Source of the DNA: Verrucomicrobiota bacterium
GTDB taxonomy: Bacteria; Verrucomicrobiota; Verrucomicrobiia; Verrucomicrobiales; Akkermansiaceae
DNA: 64,000 nt
Assembly (NCBI GenBank): GCA_026397725.1
Contig: JAPLUI010000320.1
Coordinates: forward strand, 1 to 64,000
Direction of reading: 5' to 3'
The notes under the pieces are model-generated. The model was not told the origin of the DNA, did not search any database, and saw only the letters and a program-made list of their open reading frames with translations. Below are positions 36,350 through 46,107 of this stretch, piece by piece. Position numbers and translations under genes: made by a program. How positions within the stretch are numbered: the stretch's first letter is position 1; each line of letters opens with the position of its first letter.

Positions 36350-39300
36350 ATGAACTCCCCCCGTCAACCTGCCCCTCAAGTTTCGCCCTGCGCCAAGGGC
36401 GGCTTTGCTTTGATCGTCACGCTCTCGCTGATGATCCTGCTGACGATCCTCGCCGTCGGCCTGCTGACAGTTTCCAGTATTTCCCTGCGCTCGGCTGGCC
36501 AATCCGGAGCCATGGCCACGGCAAAATGCAACGCTCGGCTGGCGCTGCTGCTCGCGCTCGGCGAACTGCAAAAGCAAGCCGGCCCCGACACCCGGGTGAC
36601 GGCCCGTGCGGACGTGCTCGACGAGAAGAACCCACCGGTCCTCGGCGTGTGGAAAAGCTGGGAGGGCACCGACCATGTGACCGGCGGACTAACTGCCGGA
36701 CGGCCATTGTCACCTGGTGACTATGCAGCCAAGAAGAGGGCCCGATTCCTCGCCTGGTTGGTTTCCGGTAGCACGGCATCCACGGTTCCAGATACCACCG
36801 CAGCAGCCGCCAAAGTGACTTTGGTAGGTGCCGGTTCGGTGGGTGATGGCGAGGAACGCTTGAAACTCCAGATTCACTTGGCCCCATCCTTGGTCACCGC
36901 CAACGGCCAAAATGGCGCCTATGCCTGGTGGGTGGGTGGAGAAAACCAAAAGGCCCGCTTGCCGCATCCCTACAATCCGCCCTCGGACAGTGCTGCACGC
37001 TGGACGGTGCATGCCAAGTCACACGCGGTCGCGGATCCCGCGCCATTCCGGATGGATGCTCTGCTGAAAGATGCCACACCTGCCGCCAAAGCAGTCACCC
37101 TGCCCCAGGGCGACTTGATCGCCACCCAGGGCAAGTTGCCCGCATCCAGCGAGTTTTTCCATGATCTCTCTGCGGTATCCGTCGGACTGCTGACCAATAC
37201 CGCCACCGGCGGCTGGCGCAAGGACCTCTCGCTGCTTACCGAAAAATGGGACGAGCAGCCAAGCTCCAATCTCCCCTTGTTTCGTGTGACTCCGAGTCAG
37301 GACCTCAACTTCACCCGGCCCACGACCGGAAATCCGGTGGCCGGACGTTCCATGCTCTACCCGTGGGCAGCCTACCGCGGAGGCGCCGCAGATCCTCCGA
37401 TCTATCGGCATGGTCCCGTCACAAGCTGGGAGAACCTCAAGGATTACGCTACGGCCTACAAGCGCATCTCCGCCTCATCGTCCGGGCGCGCCACCATCCC
37501 CACGCAATCCACGGGGATCATGGACATCCCTAACACCTTCCAGTTCCTGCACAAGGTGCGTATCCTGCCTGTGATGGCACGCATTCAATGCCTGTTTTCG
37601 CACTCCGCTGGCAATCCGCCACCTCCCGCAGCAGGCCAACCCGCCAATCCACCCGGCAGCCTGGAGCCGCGCCTCTTGATGACCCCCATAATCACCTTGT
37701 GGAATCCATATAATGTGGAGATCACAACTCCCGCCCTGTCGTTCGGTGTCAGCAACACCCCCGAGGCATTCCGCTATACGATTGATGGGAGAGCCAACAA
37801 GAACTATAACAGTCTGCGGAATAATGGACTGAACAACCAGCCCTCACTTTCGACCGCGGTAGCGTCGAGCTACGCAATCGCCGCCGGCATCACTCTTGCA
37901 CCGGGAGAAACCCGCGTTTTCAGCCCCACTTCCCCCACCCCGGTGCCGGCCGACACTCTCATCAATCTGACGCCCGGATACCGCAGTGGCGGCGGCCACT
38001 ATTTTCCCGTTCTGGACGACAGCGGCAAACCCTTGGTTCTATCCGGTTCCTCGAACATCAGGGCGGACGCGAAGTTCGATACCCAATACGATGATCGCGG
38101 TGCCGGCATAGGCGTCTATATTGACATGTCAGTGACCGGAATCTGGGCCCTGGCCTATCGGATGGTCTATACCCCTGCCGTCGCCAATGTGATCTACAAA
38201 CCACTGACCCAACTTGCCGAAGGCACACTCAGTCAGGGGCTCACCAATCCCACTCCTTTTCTATCCACGATGTTCGGAGCCCGCATGGCCAGCAATACCC
38301 ATCTTCCGGCCAAAGGCCTCGTCCAATCCAGTCCGCTGGTCAACTACACCGCCATGGGTGGCAAGGACGTGGCGGAATCCACCATCGCCCGCCACTACGG
38401 TGGAACCGGCCATCCGGTCAACTGCCCCTTCGACTACAGTTTCATCAAGCACACGGCAGGCGGAGACAGCTACCTGCCAAACGCCGACCCCACCGATCAC
38501 GGCTACATCGTTACCGGCTTCCAGAGTTCCAACGGACTCTCCAGTTGTGTCATCAACGAACTCCCCACCCGCCCGCTCCAGTCCCTCGGAGAGCTTCAGA
38601 ACTGGGATCTCCGCTACGAGAATCCCATCCCGCCCTTCGCGCTCAACCTGATTGGAAATTCGGATGCCAGCCCGCTGCTGCCCGCAAGCTCCGTGATCAA
38701 TGCCGCGGATTCCTCATTGTCCGACAATCTCCAGCATGACGATTCCTACTGCGCCAACCACCTCCTGTTCGATGACTGGTTCTTTTCTTCCATTGCACCG
38801 AATCCGAACGATTACGGCACCTCCGGAAAGAACCTTCAGGAGGCGTTCACTGAATTCATCAGTGGCGATACCGCACTCGGCAACCACTCGTATCAGCCCC
38901 TCGCGGCGGACCTCATCTTCGCCAGCGTGAACTCAGCCAATGCCACCCAACTCTACACGAATTACGTCAAACCCGCCGACTCCTGGAAGTCCATCGCATC
39001 GCGTCTGGAAGTCGAGGGCATGTTCAATGTGAACTCCACCTCAGTCACCGCGTGGCGTGCTTTGGTGGGCCATGCACGCAGTCAGAAAGTGCCGTTCATC
39101 AGGGACACCGGGACGTCATGGGGCGTTGACTCCTCGCAAGAGACGGACTACGCGGTCTCGCGCTTCAGCACCGCCGGTGACACGGCCGCGGGGTCCAGCG
39201 GTAGATCCGGGCTCTTCAGCGATGCCACCCAATTCGCTGGATACCGCGTCCTCGATGGCAAGCTCCTCGACGCATTCGCACTTGAAATCGTCAAACAGAT

Positions 39301-39838
39301 CCGAACCCGCGGCCCGTTCCTCTCCCTCTCGGAATTCGTCAATCGCCAACTCTCCTCCGGAAACCTTGCTCTCACCGGCACCATTCAGGCCGCCCTCAAC
39401 GAACTGTCGAAAAGACCCGGCACCAACCCCACCGCCGCCATCGATTCCTACCTGAGCGCCAACCACGTGCCCGACGCCAGCGCCGTGCCCGCGATGGCCA
39501 ACCTTGCGGAATACAGATTCCCGGACGCAGCAGCAGGAAAATCCGTATATGGCCTGCCTGGCTGGACCCGTCAGGCCGATGTGCTCCGACCGCTCGCTCC
39601 AATTCTCTCGGCACGGGACGATACTTTCAAAATCCGCTCTTACGGCGATGCGCGCGACGGCAGGGGCAATATCATCGCCCGCGCTGTCGCCGAGGTCACG
39701 GTTCGCCGCACGAGGGACTACGTCGATCCGCGCGACCTGCCGGAACTCTCGACTCCGCCCGCGAAGACTGTCAACAAAACCCTCGGCCGCCGGTTTCAGA
39801 TCATCTCCTTCAAATGGCTTGCCGCGGGTGAAGTTTGA
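36350..39838 (+). CDS. Verru_Chthon cassette protein A
   Basis: The N-terminus has a prepilin-like segment: basic residues, then GFALIVTLSLMILLTILAVGLLTVSSISLRSA, a single membrane helix with Phe after Gly as in type IV pilin-like proteins. The rest (1162 aa) is a long exported domain with features of this family (WVGGENQKARLP; ITLWNPYNVEI; FMVRGPFLSLSEFVNRQL-like sequence RGPFLSLSEFVNRQL; TFKIRSYGDARD), typical of Verru_Chthon cassette protein A. Such proteins are normally encoded with pseudopilin-like cassette proteins B, C and D; none is present here, so this copy is an orphan. Its function is unknown, though assembly of a pilus-like or secretion structure has been supposed for the family. 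Confidence 0.85.
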   Translation: MNSPRQPAPQVSPCAKGGFALIVTLSLMILLTILAVGLLTVSSISLRSAGQSGAMATAKCNARLALLLALGELQKQAGPDTRVTARADVLDEKNPPVLGVWKSWEGTDHVTGGLTAGRPLSPGDYAAKKRARFLAWLVSGSTASTVPDTTAAAAKVTLVGAGSVGDGEERLKLQIHLAPSLVTANGQNGAYAWWVGGENQKARLPHPYNPPSDSAARWTVHAKSHAVADPAPFRMDALLKDATPAAKAVTLPQGDLIATQGKLPASSEFFHDLSAVSVGLLTNTATGGWRKDLSLLTEKWDEQPSSNLPLFRVTPSQDLNFTRPTTGNPVAGRSMLYPWAAYRGGAADPPIYRHGPVTSWENLKDYATAYKRISASSSGRATIPTQSTGIMDIPNTFQFLHKVRILPVMARIQCLFSHSAGNPPPPAAGQPANPPGSLEPRLLMTPIITLWNPYNVEITTPALSFGVSNTPEAFRYTIDGRANKNYNSLRNNGLNNQPSLSTAVASSYAIAAGITLAPGETRVFSPTSPTPVPADTLINLTPGYRSGGGHYFPVLDDSGKPLVLSGSSNIRADAKFDTQYDDRGAGIGVYIDMSVTGIWALAYRMVYTPAVANVIYKPLTQLAEGTLSQGLTNPTPFLSTMFGARMASNTHLPAKGLVQSSPLVNYTAMGGKDVAESTIARHYGGTGHPVNCPFDYSFIKHTAGGDSYLPNADPTDHGYIVTGFQSSNGLSSCVINELPTRPLQSLGELQNWDLRYENPIPPFALNLIGNSDASPLLPASSVINAADSSLSDNLQHDDSYCANHLLFDDWFFSSIAPNPNDYGTSGKNLQEAFTEFISGDTALGNHSYQPLAADLIFASVNSANATQLYTNYVKPADSWKSIASRLEVEGMFNVNSTSVTAWRALVGHARSQKVPFIRDTGTSWGVDSSQETDYAVSRFSTAGDTAAGSSGRSGLFSDATQFAGYRVLDGKLLDAFALEIVKQIRTRGPFLSLSEFVNRQLSSGNLALTGTIQAALNELSKRPGTNPTAAIDSYLSANHVPDASAVPAMANLAEYRFPDAAAGKSVYGLPGWTRQADVLRPLAPILSARDDTFKIRSYGDARDGRGNIIARAVAEVTVRRTRDYVDPRDLPELSTPPAKTVNKTLGRRFQIISFKWLAAGEV

Positions 39839-39884
39839 CATCGCCTTGTCCCAAGCCCCAAAAAAACCCATCATGCGCCTGTTC

Positions 39885-41174
39885 CTACCGCAGCACTCCG
39901 TCGGAGAAGCCGTGAACTTTCTCCGCTCCGGGTGGCACCATGGCAGCGCACTCGGTGAGAATGTCCCGCGCGATGAACGCCGAGAAGAACTGCAGCACGG
40001 CGACGATCAGCAGGGCGTAGCGCAGGGCGAACGTATCCGAGACATAAAAGGCCAGCAGAATGAACATCACGCAACCGCTCGCCCGACCGATGTAGTATCC
40101 GAATTCCTGATTGAAGATATAGGCGTATTGATTCCGATTTTCAATCGCGCTAACGGTATCGATCACCAGCATTTGCATCGTGAAGTAGGCGATATCCTGC
40201 AGCGGACGGGCCAGCAGCAGGCACCCCATGAAAACCAACACTCCGGTGCCGTTGAACATCAGCGCGTTGGGGACGGTCCCGATCACGAACAAAGCCAATC
40301 CCAGCGTGTAGAGATAAATCCGGTGCTGCGGACCGGTCGTGCGTCCTATGATATAGAGCACGATGGCGGATAGGACGGCGCCGGCGGATTGGATCACGCC
40401 GATCGAGCCTTCCTTGCCCACCAGGCGCATGATCAACATCGCGGGTGCGGTGACAATGTATCCCGACGTGAGGCCACGCAGAATGGCGACACACTGGAGT
40501 TTCCGCCACAAGCGATGATAGCGAAAGAAGACGAACCTCGTCGGCGGCGGGCTCTGAAACCCGCCTTGGTGGACGAGGATCGAGGCGAGGACCGCCAGCA
40601 GGAAAACCGCCGCGGCTACAACCTGATAGGCATGGTTGATGACGCCACCGAACCATTCGTGGCGACTCCATGCGGCAATGAAGGCTCCAATGCTCAGTGG
40701 CACGACGATGGCGATGTTGGTCGCAAAGAAATTCTCGATCCCGTAATAGTAGTTCCGGTTCGAATCATCGGTGGATGAAAGGGCGAGGAAATCCCGGTTG
40801 GCCCAGTAGAGTCCGAAGGACATTCCCATGACCAGGCCGGCGGCAGCAATGCCACCCAGCCTGAGCGTTCCCAGCGACATCATGAGGATCATGGAGATGC
40901 CGCTGAGGAGCATTCCAATTGAATACAAGCTGGCGATTTTCACGTGCCGCATCAACAGCCCGTTCAGATAGAACGTGATTGGGATCCCGGTATAAACGGC
41001 CAATTGATAGGCCACCACCATTTTGACGTCGTTGGAATTACGCATCACATAAGCCCCGACGAAGATCTCGATGACAGGCAGGACGAAGCCGTAAACGAGG
41101 TTCGTGAGCAGGAGTATCCGCATATCGCGCGGATAGGAGAGGAAGTGTCTGAATTCGTGGAGAAGGCTTTTCAT
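39885..41174 (-). CDS. MFS transporter, probably for oligosaccharides
   Basis: This 429-residue membrane protein has about twelve hydrophobic segments, starting MRILLLTNLVYGFVLPVIEIFVGAY and ending near FALRYALLIVAVLQFFSAFIA. The start ATG 41174 overlaps the stop of the GH130 gene (ATGA), which supports this choice over a longer frame. The coupling to a cytoplasmic GH130 enzyme suggests that it imports the beta-mannoside or similar oligosaccharide processed by that enzyme. Exact substrate cannot be read from sequence. Confidence 0.8.
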   Translation of the reverse strand: MKSLLHEFRHFLSYPRDMRILLLTNLVYGFVLPVIEIFVGAYVMRNSNDVKMVVAYQLAVYTGIPITFYLNGLLMRHVKIASLYSIGMLLSGISMILMMSLGTLRLGGIAAAGLVMGMSFGLYWANRDFLALSSTDDSNRNYYYGIENFFATNIAIVVPLSIGAFIAAWSRHEWFGGVINHAYQVVAAAVFLLAVLASILVHQGGFQSPPPTRFVFFRYHRLWRKLQCVAILRGLTSGYIVTAPAMLIMRLVGKEGSIGVIQSAGAVLSAIVLYIIGRTTGPQHRIYLYTLGLALFVIGTVPNALMFNGTGVLVFMGCLLLARPLQDIAYFTMQMLVIDTVSAIENRNQYAYIFNQEFGYYIGRASGCVMFILLAFYVSDTFALRYALLIVAVLQFFSAFIARDILTECAAMVPPGAEKVHGFSDGVLR

Positions 41175-42280
41175 GGGGATTCGCGCAGTGTTTGCAGAAT
41201 CTGCCGGATTGAAAAGCTCGCACCGCACACCACGCTGTCGGAAGCCCCGTAATACATCGTCAGCAGATCGCCGTCAAGGATGTGGCCGTTGGTGAACACG
41301 ACGTTGCCAAAAAATCCGGTGCGCTCGTAGGTGGCGAGCGGCTCCATGATCGGCGCATGGGACCGTGCGAGAACCTTCCACGGTTCGTCGATGTCGAGGA
41401 GCAGGGCACCCAGGCAGTAGCGGTGGTTCTCGTCCGCTCCGTGGTAGATCTCGAGCCATCCATCCGGGGTGCGAATGGGCGAGGCACCCGCGCCGACGCG
41501 GGCGCTGTCCCATGCTCCGCGGCGTGAGTGGGCGAGGCAGCGATGATTTCCCCAGTGTGCCAGGTCGTCCGACTCCGCGATCCATATGTAGTTGCCGCCC
41601 AGGGTTGGGCTGCTGGGGCGATGCAAGGTGTAGTATTTGCCGTGGATCCTCTCGGGAAAGAGGGCGCAGTCCTTGTTGTGGGCAGGCAGAATCATCCCGT
41701 GGCTCACGAAGTTCTTCCAGTCGCGGGTGCTGCGCATGCCCACTCCGACCCCATGCGTGGAGACCTGGGTGAAGGTGAGATAATAGGTATCACCGAGCTG
41801 GGTGATCCGGCAGTCTTCGATTCCGAATGTTTCAAGGTCGCCCTTGCCAGTCAGAGGCGGATATCCGTTTTCATGGAACCGAACGCCGTCATCGCTGCTG
41901 ACGAGGCGCAGATGGGACAAGGTTGTGAGATACTCGACATCATCGTATTTGAGAGTGCGGGGGTCTGAAAGGTCGAGAAGCGGATCCGACTGGTCGAACT
42001 CAAGGATCCTCTGAACGCCGTTGGCATCGATGATCGGGAAGGAGATGGAGCCGGTCTTCTGCTCAGGCCGCTCCGCCACCCTGAGCAACAAGTGGGTGCG
42101 CCCTTCGAAACGGAAGGCCCCGGGATTGAGCAGGCATTCCACCTTCATGCCCGGAATACTCGGCGCAATCGCAGATGGCAGCAGGATGGGATTTTCCGTA
42201 AATCGTTGCGCGATGTCCGTGGTTCGAGGTTCTCTAATCGCTGTCATATATGTGGAAAGGATCGGAATTTGCAGGATCAT
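41171..42280 (-). CDS. GH130-family glycoside phosphorylase/hydrolase
   Basis: A five-bladed propeller enzyme of 369 residues. Family marks are RFTENPILLPS, VECLLNPGAFRFEGRTHLLLRVAE, GIEDCRITQL (with the Asp that acts as proton donor in GH130), WDSARVGAGASPI and WLEIYHGADENHRY. There is no signal peptide, so it acts in the cytoplasm, most likely on beta-mannosidic or related oligosaccharides by phosphorolysis (established for much of the family; specificity here is inference). Start 42280 overlaps the upstream stop as ATGA; an internal ATG at 42247 is the alternative. The stop overlaps the MFS start, also as ATGA. Confidence 0.85.
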   Translation of the reverse strand: MILQIPILSTYMTAIREPRTTDIAQRFTENPILLPSAIAPSIPGMKVECLLNPGAFRFEGRTHLLLRVAERPEQKTGSISFPIIDANGVQRILEFDQSDPLLDLSDPRTLKYDDVEYLTTLSHLRLVSSDDGVRFHENGYPPLTGKGDLETFGIEDCRITQLGDTYYLTFTQVSTHGVGVGMRSTRDWKNFVSHGMILPAHNKDCALFPERIHGKYYTLHRPSSPTLGGNYIWIAESDDLAHWGNHRCLAHSRRGAWDSARVGAGASPIRTPDGWLEIYHGADENHRYCLGALLLDIDEPWKVLARSHAPIMEPLATYERTGFFGNVVFTNGHILDGDLLTMYYGASDSVVCGASFSIRQILQTLRESP

Positions 42281-44547
42281 TCGTGGTGGTAATCGATGAC
42301 GACACCATTCACGAGAGTGTGGGAGCCCTCGTGGACCAGCACTCCGTCGTGCGGGACCAGCACCAGCACCCGCGCGGCGTCAGGTGCCATCGTGATCGGG
42401 GTCTTGCCCTGTACGGCGCGGGCCACGAAACAGTGGTCCGCAGCGTCGTAAATGTCCACGGCGGCCGGCCCCACCTCAATCTCGACGGATTTTCCCTCTC
42501 GATGCGGGTTATAGATCAGGCTGGTGGGATAGGCAGGCGCGTGGAAGTAGTCGGTTTTCAACAAGTCCCAACGGAGAACGGCCTCCACGTTGGTCGTCGC
42601 AACCAGTCCGCCGAATTGCCCTACGTGAGCGCTACCGTAGAGTCCGAGGTCCGTCGTGACCGAGGTCGGACGATAGAGCACGATGGGCACGGTCGAGTTC
42701 TTCAGCAGGTCGAACCAGGAGGTCACCAAATCCCCGGTCGCAAAGGGCCCGGTTTTTGATTGGTAGGAGATGGCCATGGCATCCACGCGGAGTTGGTCGC
42801 GTCCCTGCGGATTGGCGGAGGAATCGGTGCTGGCCACTTTGACATAAAGCGTGCCTTGCCAGCTTTCCGGCACTTCGGCCGTTTTGGCGGGGATTTCATT
42901 AGGCACTTGGGATCCGTTTCCGGAAATGGTGAATGCCGGTGTAAAGGGACCCTGGGGCGAGTTCGCGATCGAAAACGCGAAGTGGTTCCCGCCGTGCCCG
43001 CCATCACGCCGATCCGCCGCCACCACCAACCAACGCTGACTTTCACCCGGCAGCGGGATTTTCCAAACATGCTCCAGGCGCACGGACCCGGCGACGGGCG
43101 TTTCCTCGATGACTTCCACATCCAGCGGTGATTCACGGCAGTAGTGGGTCGAGGCGGAATTGCCCGCGACGATTTTGCCCGCCAATGATTGCTCGCCTGC
43201 AACCATGACGGTGGAGGCCCCGCGTTTCCACTTCCGCATGCCCTCATAGGCGACGACGGCGCCTGGATCATATTTTGCGGCCCAGTCATGGCTCGATTGG
43301 TGCTCCGCATCGTGAGCGTTCGGGTAAAAGAGGCGGGCGGCATTGGCGGCATTGAGCAGCCATTTTCCAAGGTCGTGCGCGTAGCGACCATCGTAACGCG
43401 CCACCGGTGCGAGCGTGCCGGCAAATTGGAACGTGTTCATGGCGAACGCATAGCCGCCGCCGTCGGTATTGCTGCCCACCAGCCCGGCAATATCGAGGCC
43501 GTTCCAATTGCCGCAGAGCACACCCCAATGCGGCCGGGCTTGCGGGGCTGGCTTGGGCTCGAAGCACCAATTCAGCAACTTGGAGACCTGATAGTCCCGC
43601 CTGAGTTCCGCATTCATGCGGGCGGCGGTGAGCGCGGCGTATGGAAGGAGCACTTCATACAGCGGATTGGCCTCTAACGGTTTTGTTGTCAGGGCCCGGA
43701 TCGCCCAGTCTGCCGCCGTCAGGAACCGCTCGTCCTTGGATTTCAACCAGGCGGCGTATTCGATCCACGCGATCCCCGCCGCCCCCTCCGGTTCGATGCG
43801 GATGGAGTTGTCGCAGGGTTGCATCGTCCGGAGATTGAGCCCGGTGTGGTCGAAATCCGGCAAGGCCGGTGGAGCCACGCGTCCGCCGAGGGCCACGCAT
43901 CCGTCATACCATTTGGCGGCGATGCGTGTCATGAGATCGTCACGACGTCGGTCGCCGGGATAAAGCGCCCCGATTTGGATAAAGAGCACGTTGGGCAGCA
44001 CGTCATACCAAAACGAATTCCCCGAACTGCCGCCGATCCAATCCAGGAAAATTCCATCCTGCGGGCTGTGGAAGTTTTCCGCCATCGCGACCCAGTCGGT
44101 GCCGCGGAAATCCCGCATGTCCATGCCAACCAGCGCTCCGCTGACAATCGCGCCGAATAGATTGATGCTTTCCGGACCCGCCTGGTTCCCGATATAGGCT
44201 GGCATCCAGATCATCTTGCGGCTCTCGTCCGTCCAGCGGATCAGCGGCAGATGCTCGCCCTTTTTATCGAAATCGAACGCGAACGCAAGGTAATCGCGCG
44301 TCACCTGCGGCCAGTCTCTCATCGCATAGGGGCGGGGTAGCTTCGGCATTTCAGCCACGTGCGAAATGGCCTGTTGATTCCCGGCATGGGCCGCAGCCTG
44401 CAGGAACGCTGAAACCGCCAGAGGGACGGCCAGGGAAAGTACCCGGACAGCAAGGTGTTTGTATCCATGGCGCCGCCGGCATCTCAAGTTGCCGGGTTCT
44501 CTTCTCAGGCTTTTCGTCTTCGGTCGGGGCACATCCTTGATTATCAT
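42277..44547 (-). CDS. secreted alpha-toroid glycosidase-like protein
   Basis: The ATG at 44547 is preferred to a TTG at 44586. The 756-residue product has a long basic n-region and then a membrane-like segment (LAVRVLSLAVPLAVSAFLQAAAHA). The toroid part (about 80-450) includes LVGMDMRDFRGTDWVAMAENF, DNSIRIEPEGAAGIAWIEYAAWL, GYAFAMNTFQFAGTLAPVARYDGRYA, and a later sandwich region ends VNGVVIDYHHE. It is homologous to the N-terminal 600 residues of the giant protein at 15221-21061. As the first gene of the ATGA-coupled set with GH130 and MFS, it probably releases the oligosaccharides which the other two take up and cleave. Confidence 0.7.
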   Translation of the reverse strand: MIIKDVPRPKTKSLRREPGNLRCRRRHGYKHLAVRVLSLAVPLAVSAFLQAAAHAGNQQAISHVAEMPKLPRPYAMRDWPQVTRDYLAFAFDFDKKGEHLPLIRWTDESRKMIWMPAYIGNQAGPESINLFGAIVSGALVGMDMRDFRGTDWVAMAENFHSPQDGIFLDWIGGSSGNSFWYDVLPNVLFIQIGALYPGDRRRDDLMTRIAAKWYDGCVALGGRVAPPALPDFDHTGLNLRTMQPCDNSIRIEPEGAAGIAWIEYAAWLKSKDERFLTAADWAIRALTTKPLEANPLYEVLLPYAALTAARMNAELRRDYQVSKLLNWCFEPKPAPQARPHWGVLCGNWNGLDIAGLVGSNTDGGGYAFAMNTFQFAGTLAPVARYDGRYAHDLGKWLLNAANAARLFYPNAHDAEHQSSHDWAAKYDPGAVVAYEGMRKWKRGASTVMVAGEQSLAGKIVAGNSASTHYCRESPLDVEVIEETPVAGSVRLEHVWKIPLPGESQRWLVVAADRRDGGHGGNHFAFSIANSPQGPFTPAFTISGNGSQVPNEIPAKTAEVPESWQGTLYVKVASTDSSANPQGRDQLRVDAMAISYQSKTGPFATGDLVTSWFDLLKNSTVPIVLYRPTSVTTDLGLYGSAHVGQFGGLVATTNVEAVLRWDLLKTDYFHAPAYPTSLIYNPHREGKSVEIEVGPAAVDIYDAADHCFVARAVQGKTPITMAPDAARVLVLVPHDGVLVHEGSHTLVNGVVIDYHHE

Positions 44548-44854
44548 CTGATTCGAGGGCTGGCGTTCAATCTCCGCTGGTGACAATAATCGAACATGCC
44601 CTCATGACCGGCCATGTTCAGTCCCGGCCTGCAAGCACGCACGGACCCGTTCGCCACCGTGGTTAGCCGGGGTGCTTCGCGAGCAAGCGCACCCGCTTGC
44701 TGATGGCCTGCGGTGTGCAGCCGGGGTTCTTGGCACATGCCTGCATGGACTTCTGTTTCTGGTTGAGCAGGATTCGCCAGGAGACCTGAATGATGAACAA
44801 ATCATGGATGCCAACCTACCACTCGCCCTTCAACCTCGAACCAAATGCACTGCA
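44548..44854. other. intergenic, no gene called
   Basis: Between the divergent toroid glycosidase and the PIN gene. On the minus strand a start-less frame reads KSMQACAKNPGCTPQAISKR and ends LLAKHPG; it may be a relic. No repeat or promoter motif stands out. Confidence 0.3.
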
Positions 44855-45340
44855 ATGACGCGGTTACATCACCTTGAACGTTCTCCTGAAAAAAGATCTT
44901 GCGAAGATCGCGGTATCGTCAATAATACCTGCGTGTATGCGGTCATCGACACATGTGTCCTGGTATCGGCACTTCGCTCCAAGATTGGCGCGAGTTTTGC
45001 AATAATGCAGGCGATTCGCCGTGGTGACGTCAGGATCGCCCTCTCCGTGGCGCTCGCGATTGAGTATGAATCCGTCGCCCTGCGCCCGGGTCTTGTGCCC
45101 GCGCTCACCGCGAAAGAGATCGGGATTGTTGTCGATGTTTTGTGCAAACTCGCTCATCCACAGAAGATTTTTTACACCTGGCAGCCCTTCCTGTCCGATC
45201 CGGACGACGATCTTGTTATCGAGTTGGCGGCAGCAGCGGGATGCCCGTACATCGTCACGCACAACATCAATGATTTCAAGGGCTCCGAGTCTCTGGGGAT
45301 TCGGACAATCACACCAGCTCAAGCACTTAACCTGATTTAA
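44855..45340 (+). CDS. PIN-domain toxin (PIN_3-type)
   Basis: The conserved first strand VYAVIDTCVLVSALRS holds the first catalytic Asp (DTCVLVSAL, usually DTNVLVSAL). Further acidic residues sit at ALAIEYESVALRP and SDPDDDLVIELAAAAGCPYIVTHNINDF. These proteins are Mg-dependent ribonucleases of toxin-antitoxin pairs. I give ATG 44855, but a GTG at 44933 directly before the first strand would be the more usual start length. An antitoxin-like gene follows after 4 bases, giving a toxin-first order. Confidence 0.8.
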   Translation: MTRLHHLERSPEKRSCEDRGIVNNTCVYAVIDTCVLVSALRSKIGASFAIMQAIRRGDVRIALSVALAIEYESVALRPGLVPALTAKEIGIVVDVLCKLAHPQKIFYTWQPFLSDPDDDLVIELAAAAGCPYIVTHNINDFKGSESLGIRTITPAQALNLI

Positions 45341-45344
45341 CCAT

Positions 45345-45617
45345 ATGACCACTATGTCGATCCGTGTCCCGGATTCCCTCCACAACGCAATCAAGGATCT
45401 TGCGACCAAGGAGGGATACTCCATGAATCAATTCCTCATAACAGCAGCAGCAGAGAAGCTATCCTCTTTGGACACAGTGGATTATCTTCGGGCACGGGCT
45501 GAGCGTGCGGATTTGGCCGCATTTGACCGGATCGTGAAAAAGATTCCGAGTGGTCCTCCCGATCCGGGTGACGAGCTTCCCCCGAAATGCAAGAGGAGAA
45601 CAAGACGCCGCATCTGA
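45345..45617 (+). CDS. ribbon-helix-helix antitoxin
   Basis: The 90-residue product begins MTTMSIRVPDSLHNAIKDLA and continues GYSMNQFLITAAAEKL, the ribbon-helix-helix fold of HicB-like antitoxins, with a basic C-terminal tail (KCKRRTRRRI). It lies 4 bases after the PIN toxin, so the two are one operon; it is expected to neutralise the toxin and to repress the shared promoter upstream of 44855. Confidence 0.75.
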   Translation: MTTMSIRVPDSLHNAIKDLATKEGYSMNQFLITAAAEKLSSLDTVDYLRARAERADLAAFDRIVKKIPSGPPDPGDELPPKCKRRTRRRI

Positions 45618-45804
45618 CGGGCGATGACATTCCAGTTTCGAATGCACAGCTCAGATTTAGGCGCCCGCAGATGAGCTAGGCGTTGGCAGAGCAAAAGGGA
45701 GTGCCGAACGAATGGCAGGAAGCGAATTTCAGATTGCGCTTCAAGCGCTTTGAGTGTATCATAACGCGAAGCAATAACCAACATGCCGGTCATTTCGCCG
45801 TTTC

Positions 45805-46008
45805 ATGAGATTGTCGTTGTTTGCACTCGCGCCTGCCCTCGCATTGACACTGCCGAATGCATGGGCCGTCACAGTGACGGCAAACTTCACCTCCGCCACA
45901 ACCGTGCCGATGACTTCGGCGAGATACTCCGCGACCGGGAATACCGTGGACCTTTCCCTGGGCTTCGCTCCTGCTACCGGCACAACGCTGACCATAGAAA
46001 AATATTGA
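45805..46008 (+). pseudogene. N-terminal fragment of a secreted protein
   Basis: Signal peptide (MRLSLFALAPALALTLPNAWA) and the first 45 residues of a beta-rich domain (VTVTANFTSATTVPMTSARY; DLSLGFAPATGTTLTI) typical of long secreted repeat proteins of this phylum, then an abrupt stop (EKY). The rest of the gene is missing; the 62-nt leader repeat begins 35 bases later. Probably truncated by recombination at or near that repeat. Confidence 0.55.
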
Positions 46009-46042
46009 AAAGTCCGCGTGCAACCTATAGCACTTTTTTGCG

Positions 46043-46104
46043 CGCCCTCCGGTCCGGCCACCGGCTCTTTCAACGGCCTTCACCCAAAAAGCAATTTCTT
46101 AGCA
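46043..46104 (+). repeat. 62-nt leader repeat, copy 2
   Basis: Same length and design as at 6925-6986 and 48199-48260. It ends TTAGCA, then TCC, then the ATG (46108) of an intact gene. It is the only copy followed by a real gene and shows the arrangement most clearly. There is no Shine-Dalgarno-like purine run before the ATG. Confidence 0.75.
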
Positions 46105-46107
46105 TCC

